A stretch of DNA of 7,675 nucleotides from assembly GCA_041859375.1 (NCBI GenBank), contig JBHEKP010000267.1, positions 1-7,675 on the forward strand. Reading direction: 5' to 3'. Numbering within the stretch: the stretch's first letter is position 1; every line of letters starts with the position of its first letter. The stretch comes from JBHEKP01 sp041859375 (GTDB lineage Bacteria > Hydrogenedentota > Hydrogenedentia > Hydrogenedentales > CAITNO01). The position numbers and the translations under genes were made by a program. The notes below the pieces were generated by a model. It did no database searches, was not told the origin of the DNA, and was given only the letters and a program-made list of their open reading frames with translations. Positions 1-5,557 of this stretch are shown piece by piece.

Positions 1-2
1 CC

Positions 3-689
3 ATGAAACTGGAAACCCTGCACCATCCGAAACTGACCCTGCTCGCCCGGCGTCTGAACCTCCCCGTCCCTTTCGCGGCGGGCATCCTCGAATGCCTCTG
101 GTGCTTCGCCGCGCAGCACACCCCCGACGGACGCATCGGCAGATACCCGGCCGAGGTCATCACCGCCCTCATCGGCCACACAGGCGATCCTGCGGAACTG
201 TTCAACGCCCTGGTGGAATGCCGCTGGCTTGACGCCGACCCCGGCGGCTGGCTTCTTCATGACTGGCGCGAACACTGCGGCAACGGGGTGCACCAGCGCC
301 TTGTCCGCGCCGGACAAGCCTTTGCGGACGGCAGCCTCCCCGATCCCGCCCGTCTCACCCCCAAAGACCGAAAACGCCTCACCCTGCAAGTCCCGGCGAT
401 AACATCCCCCCTTCCCGCTCCCACGCCCACCACGTCCCCCCTCGCAAGCCCCCCGTTGAAGGGGGACTTGGGGGGATGTTCTTCCCCGTCCAACCCGCCA
501 AAAAACACCCAAAAAAAGGGCATGACCGTGTCTGAGTTCATGGAGTCCTCCCTCAACGCCGCCAGAAACGCCGAACACGACCCCGACTGGGTCAGGCATG
601 ATTTCGAACGCCTTGATGCTGCCGGAGGACTTCGCCTCCCCAGCGGCATCAGCCGCCCCGGGACCGTCTCCCCCCGCCCCGGCGGCTAA
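3..689 (+). CDS. Hypothetical protein with phage-replication-like winged-helix N-terminus
   Basis: A 228-residue protein whose function I cannot name. Residues 1 to about 90 (LARRLNLP, CLWCFAAQHTPDGRIGRY, LVECRWLD, LLHDW) follow the pattern of small DnaD-like or replisome-organizer-type N-termini seen in phage and mobile-element proteins: a helical winged-helix-like segment in which 'PDG.IGR' precedes a domain ending in 'LhDW'. That assignment is from memory and moderate at best. Residues 133-160 are Pro/Thr/Gly-rich and are encoded by a palindromic repeat element (401-480), so they are probably a tolerated insertion or linker. After two A-tracts, residues 174-210 (TVSEFMESSLNAARNAEHDPDW) again look like ordinary soluble, charged protein, so the frame appears intact. 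Only two bases precede the ATG, so neither a ribosome-binding site nor a longer upstream start can be judged. Its TAA overlaps the stop of the convergent symporter gene. Confidence 0.6.
   Translation: MKLETLHHPKLTLLARRLNLPVPFAAGILECLWCFAAQHTPDGRIGRYPAEVITALIGHTGDPAELFNALVECRWLDADPGGWLLHDWREHCGNGVHQRLVRAGQAFADGSLPDPARLTPKDRKRLTLQVPAITSPLPAPTPTTSPLASPPLKGDLGGCSSPSNPPKNTQKKGMTVSEFMESSLNAARNAEHDPDWVRHDFERLDAAGGLRLPSGISRPGTVSPRPGG
401..480. repeat. 80-bp GC-rich palindromic repeat inserted in a coding sequence
   Basis: The element is bounded by perfect 11-bp inverted repeats, AACATCCCCCC (401-411) and GGGGGGATGTT (470-480). Its right half (435-476) forms a second, longer hairpin: TCCCCC, CAAG and CCCCC on one arm against GGGGG, CTTG and GGGGGA on the other, with a GTTGAA loop at 455-460. 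The right terminal G-run can pair with either of two TCCCCCC copies (405-411 or 435-441). Translated in frame it gives a peptide with PPLKGDLGG. From memory, similar C-run/G-run palindromes are dispersed repeats in several bacterial genomes and show up as such peptides inside proteins. No flanking target duplication is evident, and no transposase is encoded, so a REP-like or MITE-like non-autonomous repeat is the likely class. Confidence 0.65.
651..687. terminator. Weak candidate bidirectional terminator hairpin
   Basis: AGCCGCC (651-657) pairs perfectly with GGCGGCT (681-687), enclosing a 23-nt loop that contains further G/C pairing potential. It sits exactly at the convergent stop codons of the two flanking genes, which is where a shared terminator would be expected. 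Neither strand has a T-run after the stem, so it is not a canonical intrinsic terminator and may only be a mRNA 3'-end hairpin in GC-rich sequence. Confidence 0.25.
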
Positions 690-2272
690 TCCAGGGGCGT
701 GCCGTCCTGGGTCCAGACCGTCAGGTTGGTGAGGTCCTTTCCGCGCGCGGGAATGATCACCGCCATGCCGTAGCCCAGCGCGAACATCATCAGGTTGCCG
801 ATGATGCCCGTGTAGTACGTGTCGAACAGGCCGCTTATCCCCTCTGAGGCCGGTGCGGGCAGCCAGCCCAGCCCCGCCGCCGACACCACGGCGGAAAAGG
901 CCACGGCGCAGAAGATGCCCGCGCCCACGGCGCGCCCGTCGCCCCGCGTGGTGAGGAAGCCCAGCATGAACAGCCCGAGCAGCCCCCCGGCGATGATGGA
1001 CTGGAATTCCGTCCAGAGGTCCTGCAGGGTCATGGTGTCCGCGCGGAAGAGCATCCACGCGCCGCCCACCATCACCACCGAGGAGGCCAGCGTCACCAGT
1101 TTGGCCGCGCGCACATAATGCGCGTCGTCGCGGCCCGGGGCCAGGTGCCGCCCGTACAGGTCCGTCACCGCCACGGCGGAGATGGAATTCATGGCGGAGG
1201 ACATGCTGGACATCGCGGCGGCCATCACCGCCGCCACCACGACGCCCGCGGTGCCCGCGGGAAGCTGGGTGGTGACGAAGTACGGCAGGATCTCCTCGGC
1301 CTTGCGCGCTCCGGAGAGCATCTCAGCGGCGGCCGGATCGGGGAAGACATGGTAGAACACGAACAGCCCCGTGCCGACGAACATGAAGTAGCCCCACGTG
1401 GGCACGCAGAAAAGGCAGCACAGCCACATGGCCCTGCGCGCCTCGCGCGCAGACTTCGCGGCGCAGTACTTCTGCACCACCTCCTGGTTCGTGGTGTATT
1501 CGCCGAGCCACTGGAACAGCCCTACCAGGAGCAGCATGGCCACGGTCTTGCGCCCGAGGGAGAAGCCCCAGGGCACGGCCTCCAGCGCGCCCTCCGCCGT
1601 GCGCTCGCTGAGGAGGAATTTCCCGTTTTCGGCGGCCACGGTGATCATCTGCCCCAGCCCGCCCGGCAGCCGCCAGAGGATGACCCCGAGAATCAGCAGG
1701 CCGCCCATGGTGAGAATGATCGACTGGATGAAGTCCGTCCAGATCACCGCCTCGATGCCTCCGGCCACGGTGTAGTAAGCCGTCACAATGCCGCCCGCCA
1801 GAATGCACACCGGCACGCCCCACCCCGTGATGCGGTGCACCAGCAGCGCCACAAGGAACTGGATCAGGCTGATGCGGAAGCACTGCGCGATGATGAACAC
1901 GCACGCGCCGTACACCCGCGTGCGCGGCCCGAAGCGCTTTTCGAGGTACTCGAAGATGGACGTGATTTTGCCGCGCCGGAAGAAGGGCACAAAGAAGCGC
2001 GACACGATGAGCACGGCGAAGGGCACGGTGACGCAGATGACATAGCGCAGGTAGCCCGTCTTGAAGGCGTCCGCCGGATAGGCCACAAAGGTGATGGAAC
2101 TGATGGCGGCCCCGAAGAGGGAGATGCCGATGAGCCAGCCGGGATAGGCGCGCCCGCCGACAAAATACCGCTCCGTGGTGCCCGCGCGCCGCGCGAACCG
2201 CGCCCCCATCAGGATCATCGCGGCGAAGTACGCCGCCACCACCGCCAGGTCAACCGCGCCAAAGTGTCCCAT
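686..2272 (-). CDS. SSS-family sodium:solute symporter
   Basis: A 528-residue inner-membrane secondary transporter that couples solute uptake to sodium entry. The family signatures are clear: YFVGGRAYPGW then GISLFGAAISSITFVAYPA (residues 36-67, first core helix), the YTVAGGIEAVIWTDFIQS signature (167-184), and AAAMSSMSSAMNSISAVAVT (351-370) followed by DLY. By eye, A352, S355 and S356 align with the Na2-site residues of vSGLT. The hydrophobic profile and length are compatible with the usual 13 to 14 helices. The start at 2272 follows a purine-rich GGGAAAGGG with 8-nt spacing. It begins 27 bp after the stop of the upstream BNR-protein gene, so the two are probably cotranscribed and the cargo is probably a sugar or sugar acid released by that protein. 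SSS members carry sialic acids, hexoses, amino acids and other solutes, so the substrate cannot be read from sequence. Confidence 0.92.
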   Translation of the reverse strand: MGHFGAVDLAVVAAYFAAMILMGARFARRAGTTERYFVGGRAYPGWLIGISLFGAAISSITFVAYPADAFKTGYLRYVICVTVPFAVLIVSRFFVPFFRRGKITSIFEYLEKRFGPRTRVYGACVFIIAQCFRISLIQFLVALLVHRITGWGVPVCILAGGIVTAYYTVAGGIEAVIWTDFIQSIILTMGGLLILGVILWRLPGGLGQMITVAAENGKFLLSERTAEGALEAVPWGFSLGRKTVAMLLLVGLFQWLGEYTTNQEVVQKYCAAKSAREARRAMWLCCLFCVPTWGYFMFVGTGLFVFYHVFPDPAAAEMLSGARKAEEILPYFVTTQLPAGTAGVVVAAVMAAAMSSMSSAMNSISAVAVTDLYGRHLAPGRDDAHYVRAAKLVTLASSVVMVGGAWMLFRADTMTLQDLWTEFQSIIAGGLLGLFMLGFLTTRGDGRAVGAGIFCAVAFSAVVSAAGLGWLPAPASEGISGLFDTYYTGIIGNLMMFALGYGMAVIIPARGKDLTNLTVWTQDGTPLD

Positions 2273-2299
2273 GTTTCCGACCCTTTCCCCGGCGCCCCG

Positions 2300-3487
2300 T
2301 CAGCGCCCGTCCCCCGCCATGATCCATTCGGGGTTCAGCGCCGCGTGTTTGATGGACTTGCCCGCGCCGTCCGGCGGGTTGTGGGTGTAGACCGCATGCA
2401 CCAGCCCGTCCGCCGACTGGATCAGGAAGGGGTAGTGGAAGCTGCCCCCCTTTTCCCGTTCCAGGTGGCGCGACCATTTCCAGCTTGCCCCCTCGTCGTC
2501 GGAAAGCGCCAGCAGCAGGGTATCCCGCTCCGTCTCCGAGTCGTTGCAGGCCAGCACCCAGCGCCCGTCGCGCAGGGTGATCACCTCCACGCTCGCGTTG
2601 GGGTTGGGCATGTCCGTCGCCTCGGCCGTGGACCAGGTCTCGCCGTCGTCCTTCGACTCGCTTTTGAGCATGCGGTGCAGGATGTCGTCCTCCTCGCGCA
2701 GGTAGGCCACGAGCGTGCCGTCCTGTTTCCGCGCCAGGCTGGGCTGGTTCAGCGCCGCGCCAACCATCGGCGCGCCGGAGCGCCACGACTCGCCCCCGTC
2801 GTCGGAGATTGCCATCAGCCCGAAGAGGTAGCCGTCGGAGTAGAGCGGCAGGAGAATCCGGCCCGTAGGAAGCACCACCGGATGGCACCGGGTCATCCAG
2901 CCGCGCTGGCGCAGGCTGGGGTTCTTCGCCTCCTTCAAAATGCGCGGCGCGTCCCGCTTCAAAAACCACGCCATGCGCCCCTTTGCGTCCGGATACCGAC
3001 GGTTCACCTCCGCGAAGCCCGCCTCCGCCGTCCGGACAAGGCGCTCCCCCGGCTCCAGCAGCATGAGGTCCTGCCAGTGCCACACCGGCGGGCCGTCACC
3101 CGTGTAGTCCCGTGAGCGCCGGAACCGGATCAGCGAGTCCTCCCACCGTTCCGCGGGCACCGCTATCCAAAAGAGCCACAACTCCCCCTTCGGGTCCATG
3201 AACAGCACCGGGTTGCAGTCGGGCAGGTTCGGCGTGTCCGCCATGGGGAAGGGCTCGCTCCACGCGCCCGTGCCCGCGCGGAGCCGCGCGCCCCGTATCG
3301 CCACATCCATGCTCTGCCGCTCGCCCGATCCCTGGAACCATGCGGCGATGAGGTCGCCGTTGGGGCACTGGGCGATGGTGGCGGAGTGGACATGCTGGGA
3401 CTGCGGCGGAAACATCAGCTCCGACTGAAGAAAGGGCTCCGCCCCGGCGGCCAGCACGGCGGCCATCAACACCATTGCACTGCCCAT
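2300..3487 (-). CDS. Exported BNR-repeat (sialidase-like) beta-propeller protein
   Basis: A 395-residue protein of the BNR_2 'sialidase family' type, predicted to fold as a beta-propeller acting on a glycan outside the cytoplasm. Three Asp-box repeats are visible: SDDGGESW (228-235), SKDDGETW (278-285) and SDDEGASW (329-336). Other family-like segments are HVHSAT with AAWFQGS (32-54), CHPVVLPTGRILLPLYSDGY (201-220) and FHYPFLIQSADG with YTHN (350-370). The ATG at 3487 is chosen because AAAGGAG lies 6 nt upstream and residues 1-16 make a short hydrophobic signal-like segment ending AGA before EPF. A longer start at 3568 would add 27 basic residues and run through the divergent promoter. I do not see the Arg-Ile-Pro motif of classical GH33 sialidases, so true sialidase activity is doubtful. 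Beta-propeller enzymes of PL27 or GH145 that act on rhamnosyl-glucuronate are an alternative, given the nearby rhamnosidase. Confidence 0.85.
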   Translation of the reverse strand: MGSAMVLMAAVLAAGAEPFLQSELMFPPQSQHVHSATIAQCPNGDLIAAWFQGSGERQSMDVAIRGARLRAGTGAWSEPFPMADTPNLPDCNPVLFMDPKGELWLFWIAVPAERWEDSLIRFRRSRDYTGDGPPVWHWQDLMLLEPGERLVRTAEAGFAEVNRRYPDAKGRMAWFLKRDAPRILKEAKNPSLRQRGWMTRCHPVVLPTGRILLPLYSDGYLFGLMAISDDGGESWRSGAPMVGAALNQPSLARKQDGTLVAYLREEDDILHRMLKSESKDDGETWSTAEATDMPNPNASVEVITLRDGRWVLACNDSETERDTLLLALSDDEGASWKWSRHLEREKGGSFHYPFLIQSADGLVHAVYTHNPPDGAGKSIKHAALNPEWIMAGDGR

Positions 3488-3493
3488 GACCTG

Positions 3494-3500
3494 CTCCTTT
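3494..3500 (-). promoter_or_regulatory. Ribosome-binding site for the BNR protein
   Basis: The minus strand reads AAAGGAG, with 6 nt between it and the ATG at 3487. This strong Shine-Dalgarno match is what fixes the start of the BNR-protein gene at 3487 rather than at the upstream in-frame ATG at 3568. Confidence 0.75.
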
Positions 3501-3510
3501 CGGCGCGCCC

Positions 3511-3524
3511 GGCGCGATTGCGCC
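3511..3524. promoter_or_regulatory. Small perfect hairpin in the divergent region
   Basis: GGCGC (3511-3515) and GCGCC (3520-3524) form a 5-bp perfect stem around a 4-nt loop. In the predicted minus-strand transcript it would lie at the 5' end of the leader, upstream of the ribosome-binding site. On the plus strand it contains most of the proposed -35 element of the kdsB promoter. It could be an operator half-site or a leader hairpin. In sequence this GC-rich it may also be chance. Confidence 0.3.
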
Positions 3525-3546
3525 CCCTCCCAAGGGTGAATATAAT
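3518..3546 (+). promoter_or_regulatory. Predicted sigma70-type promoter for kdsB
   Basis: TATAAT at 3541-3546 is a perfect -10 consensus in otherwise GC-rich DNA, and TTGCGC (3518-3523; 3 of 6 to TTGACA) lies exactly 17 bp upstream. The expected transcription start is near 3553, giving a leader of about 35 nt with a GGGAG Shine-Dalgarno at 3574-3578 ahead of the kdsB ATG. The -10 match is strong and the -35 match weak. Its position in the only sizeable intergenic gap supports it. Confidence 0.6.
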
Positions 3547-3568
3547 GAATGGGCCGGAGGAAGCGCAA
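3539..3568 (-). promoter_or_regulatory. Predicted promoter for the BNR protein-symporter operon
   Basis: On the minus strand TATATT (3544-3539; 5 of 6 to TATAAT) is preceded by TTGCGC (3568-3563) at an 18-bp spacing. The start would fall near 3532, leaving a leader of about 45 nt. Its -10 shares four bases with the -10 of the plus-strand promoter, so polymerase could probably not occupy both at once. Confidence 0.45.
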
Positions 3569-3588
3569 ACAACGGGAGACACCGGAGA

Positions 3589-4359
3589 ATGAAGGAAAAC
3601 AGCCGCGTCATTGGCATCATCCCGGCCCGCTACGGCTCCAGCCGCCTGCCGGGAAAACCCCTCGCCCCCATCGCGGGCCTCCCCATGATCCGGCGGGTCT
3701 ACGAGCGCAGCGCCGCGTGCCCGCTCCTGTCCTCGGTGTGCGTGGCCACGGACGACGAAAGGGTGCGCGACGCCGTCGCCGCCTTCGGCGGAAACGCCGT
3801 GATGACCCGGCCCGACCATCCCAGCGGCACGGACCGCGTCGCCGAGGCGGCGATGGCACTGGACGCGGACATTGTGGTGAACATCCAGGGCGACCAGCCC
3901 TTCATCCATCCGGACATGATGACCGAGGCGGTGCGCCCCCTGCTGGGGGATCCCGCGGCGGGCGTGTCCACCCTCATGTTCCCCATCGTGCGCGACGCGG
4001 ACCTCGCAGACCCGGCGGTGGTGAAGGTGGTGGCGGACCTGTCGGGGCGCGCCCTCTACTTCTCCCGCTCCCTCATCCCCTACCCGCGCGAGGCGGTGGC
4101 CCATTCGGTGTACGAGCATGTGGGGCTCTACGCGTACCGGAAGGACACGCTGCTCCACCTGACGACCCTCGCGCCCACCACCCTGGAGCGGGTGGAGTCG
4201 CTGGAGCAGCTGCGCTGGCTGGAGCACGGCGTGCGCGTGCTTGTCACGGAATCCGCCGTGCCGGACCGGGACTACTGCGGCTTCAGCGTGGACACCGCCG
4301 CGGACCTCGCCCGCGCGGAGCGGATGCTTTCGGAAAGGAGCGGCGGCCATGACGCCTGA
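3589..4359 (+). CDS. kdsB: 3-deoxy-manno-octulosonate cytidylyltransferase (CMP-KDO synthetase)
   Basis: A 256-residue cytoplasmic enzyme that transfers CMP from CTP to KDO, giving CMP-KDO for the inner core of lipopolysaccharide. The family motifs are complete and in order: IIPARYGSSRLPGKPL (10-25, nucleotide binding), TDDERV (54-59), TRPDHPSGTDRV (73-84), VNIQGDQPFI (97-106, with metal-binding D102), YFSRSLIPYPR (157-167), HVGLYAYRKDTL (177-188), LEQLRWLEHG (205-214) and GFSVDTAADL (231-240, with D235 as the second probable metal ligand). Length matches the usual 245-260 residues. The ATG at 3589 follows GGGAG with 10-nt spacing and places the first motif at the normal distance from the start. 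It is the first gene of a two-gene unit, and its last 11 bases overlap the next gene. No other KDO-pathway gene is visible here. A sialic-acid (NeuA-type) enzyme is less likely because the RLPGKPL form is kdsB-like. Confidence 0.95.
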   Translation: MKENSRVIGIIPARYGSSRLPGKPLAPIAGLPMIRRVYERSAACPLLSSVCVATDDERVRDAVAAFGGNAVMTRPDHPSGTDRVAEAAMALDADIVVNIQGDQPFIHPDMMTEAVRPLLGDPAAGVSTLMFPIVRDADLADPAVVKVVADLSGRALYFSRSLIPYPREAVAHSVYEHVGLYAYRKDTLLHLTTLAPTTLERVESLEQLRWLEHGVRVLVTESAVPDRDYCGFSVDTAADLARAERMLSERSGGHDA

Positions 4360-5551
4360 ACACCGGGAAATCCTTGAACTGTGCGCGGGCCGCCTGGACC
4401 CGGAGACGTTGGGGCGCATTGACCGGGCCGTGGACCGCATCGTCGCCGTCAAGGAGCGCGGCGGGAAGGTGGCCGTGGTCACCGGCAGCGGGCCGAACAT
4501 CCACGAGGGCGTGACCACCCTGATCGCGGCCCTCATGCGCGCGGGCATTGTGGACGGCGTGTCCACCAGCTCCGCCGTCATTTCCCACGAGATGGGCGGC
4601 ACACTCGACGAGGTGAAGCGCTGCCCCGGCGCGCCCCTCGGCGTGCCGGCGCGCCTCCTTCCGCGCGGCGGCGAATTCGAGCTGACCCTGGCCCCGCGGG
4701 AAACGCTGGACGAGATACAGGCGCACATGCCGCTGGACGGGGAGCTGCTGCGCAGGCTGGAGGCGGCGGAGGGGAAAACCATCATCAAGGCGGCGGGCAA
4801 CCTGGGCTATCCCGTGGGCCTGTGGCTGGAGCGCCTTTCGGGTGAGATCATGCTCCTCGCGCGGTCGCGCGGCATGTCCTTCGAGGAGGTGGCGGGGCTC
4901 GGCGCGGACCCCATGACCATGATCGGCGCGGGCGCGGAACGGGGCCTGCCCGTGCTGGTGACCATCCCCCAGCTTGTGGGCGGCGGCGAGGTGGGACTCA
5001 ACATCGGCGACAGCATCAGCCTGCGCGGACGGGCCACGCGCCTGGCGCGCATGCTCGACGGCGCGGACGTGATCATCGAGTCCGCCGTCGCGCTCACCCA
5101 GGAAATCCATGACGGCCCCTTTGAGCGCTACACCGGCCACGGCCTTTGGTCCGCGTGGTCCGGCCATTTCTCCTACTCGCTGGAGGGGAAAACCCTCGTG
5201 CGCGTGGACCTCGATCCCGCGCTTAACGCCGTGTGCGAGGCGGAAAAGGCGGGCGGCGCGGTGCAGCGCGCCATCGCCGACGGCCTGCCCAAGACCAAGC
5301 TCTTCAAGGTGCCCTTCCGCATGGAGATGTCCGGCTTCGCCCGCCACGAGGGCAGCATCCCCCTCATCGGCGACATCGGCGCCGTGTGGCCCCTCATCGC
5401 CGCGCGGGCCGCGGAACGCCTCGGCGTCAGCCTGGACTTCCTCTCCGCGCCCCAGGACACCGAACCCGGCCGCGCCATGCGCGCGCGCATCGTCCGCGAC
5501 GTAAAGCCCCTCTCCCGCGCCAAACTCCTCCGCGCACTGGACGGGCGGTAA
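4349..5551 (+). CDS. Uncharacterised protein with a deoxyhypusine-synthase-like fold (inferred)
   Basis: A 400-residue protein with no signal peptide or membrane segment. I do not recognise it as a named family, but segments line up in order with deoxyhypusine synthase (DHS): NIHEGVTTLIAALM (50-63), VDGVSTSSAVISHEM (68-82), GNLGYPVGLWLERL (150-163), LPVLVTIPQLVGGGEVGL (200-217), an ADVIIESAVALTQE segment (239-252) and GDIGAVWPLIAARAAERL (341-358) near the C-terminus. This suggests a Rossmann-like, NAD-binding DHS-type core, also shared with the LOR/SDH and ArgZ C-terminal domain. The catalytic Gly-Lys of DHS is not seen at the expected place; the nearest match is WSGHFS (270-275), with His instead. 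Bacteria lack eIF5A, so a hypusine role is unlikely and a function in polyamine, amino-acid or sugar-acid metabolism is open. The ATG at 4349 has AAAGGAG ending 8 nt upstream and overlaps kdsB by 11 bp, implying translational coupling. An in-frame start at 4241 would lie deep in kdsB. Confidence 0.8.
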   Translation: MTPEHREILELCAGRLDPETLGRIDRAVDRIVAVKERGGKVAVVTGSGPNIHEGVTTLIAALMRAGIVDGVSTSSAVISHEMGGTLDEVKRCPGAPLGVPARLLPRGGEFELTLAPRETLDEIQAHMPLDGELLRRLEAAEGKTIIKAAGNLGYPVGLWLERLSGEIMLLARSRGMSFEEVAGLGADPMTMIGAGAERGLPVLVTIPQLVGGGEVGLNIGDSISLRGRATRLARMLDGADVIIESAVALTQEIHDGPFERYTGHGLWSAWSGHFSYSLEGKTLVRVDLDPALNAVCEAEKAGGAVQRAIADGLPKTKLFKVPFRMEMSGFARHEGSIPLIGDIGAVWPLIAARAAERLGVSLDFLSAPQDTEPGRAMRARIVRDVKPLSRAKLLRALDGR

Positions 5552-5557
5552 CCGTCC
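5539..5557. terminator. Weak candidate bidirectional terminator hairpin
   Basis: GGACGG (5539-5544) pairs perfectly with CCGTCC (5552-5557) around a 7-nt loop, spanning the 6-bp gap between two convergent stop codons. On the plus strand it is followed by CTAAAAC, with no T-run. On the minus strand, GTTTTAG precedes it rather than follows. The position is right for a shared terminator, but the structure is short. Confidence 0.3.

Larger units (their letters stand above)
3516..3570. repeat. Imperfect 15-bp inverted repeat flanking the promoter core
   Basis: GATTGCGCCCCCTCC (3516-3530) is repeated in inverted orientation at 3556-3570, which on the minus strand reads GTTTGCGCTTCCTCC. Twelve of 15 positions match, with a 25-bp centre that holds the AT-rich -10 region. 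Each arm carries a TTGCGC placed where a -35 element would be for the promoter firing towards the far side. This may be a pair of regulator sites, or a duplicated promoter upstream half. Confidence 0.5.

Noticed and set aside
1118..3115. A 665-codon open frame on the plus strand, antisense to the symporter and the BNR-protein gene
   Set aside because: Its product is an Arg/His/Gly/Pro-rich string with no domain, and it crosses the junction of two well-supported genes. It is the mirror of GC-biased third positions.
3502..3509. GGCGCGCC palindrome as an operator
   Set aside because: An 8-bp GC-only palindrome is expected by chance at this base composition, and nothing else marks it as a binding site.
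3488..3568. Upstream start of the BNR protein at 3568
   Set aside because: It would add 27 mostly basic residues ahead of the signal-like segment, overlaps both predicted promoters, and lacks a better ribosome-binding site than the one before 3487.
4241..4348. Upstream start of the DHS-like protein at 4241
   Set aside because: The extra residues are an out-of-frame reading of kdsB, while the ATG at 4349 has a good Shine-Dalgarno and gives a plausible N-terminus.
3589..4359. Reading kdsB as a CMP-sialic acid synthetase to match the sialidase-like neighbour
   Set aside because: The RYGSSRLPGKPL, DHPSGTDR and LEQLRWLE motifs are those of KdsB, so a sialic-acid role is not supported.
3466..4800. 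A 444-codon minus-strand frame over kdsB and the divergent region
   Set aside because: Antisense to kdsB, whose family motifs are complete. The product is low complexity and unlike any protein I recognise.
4283..5347. A 354-codon minus-strand frame antisense to the DHS-like gene
   Set aside because: Ala/Arg/His-rich shadow. The opposite strand has a good start, ribosome-binding site, coupling and ordered fold motifs.
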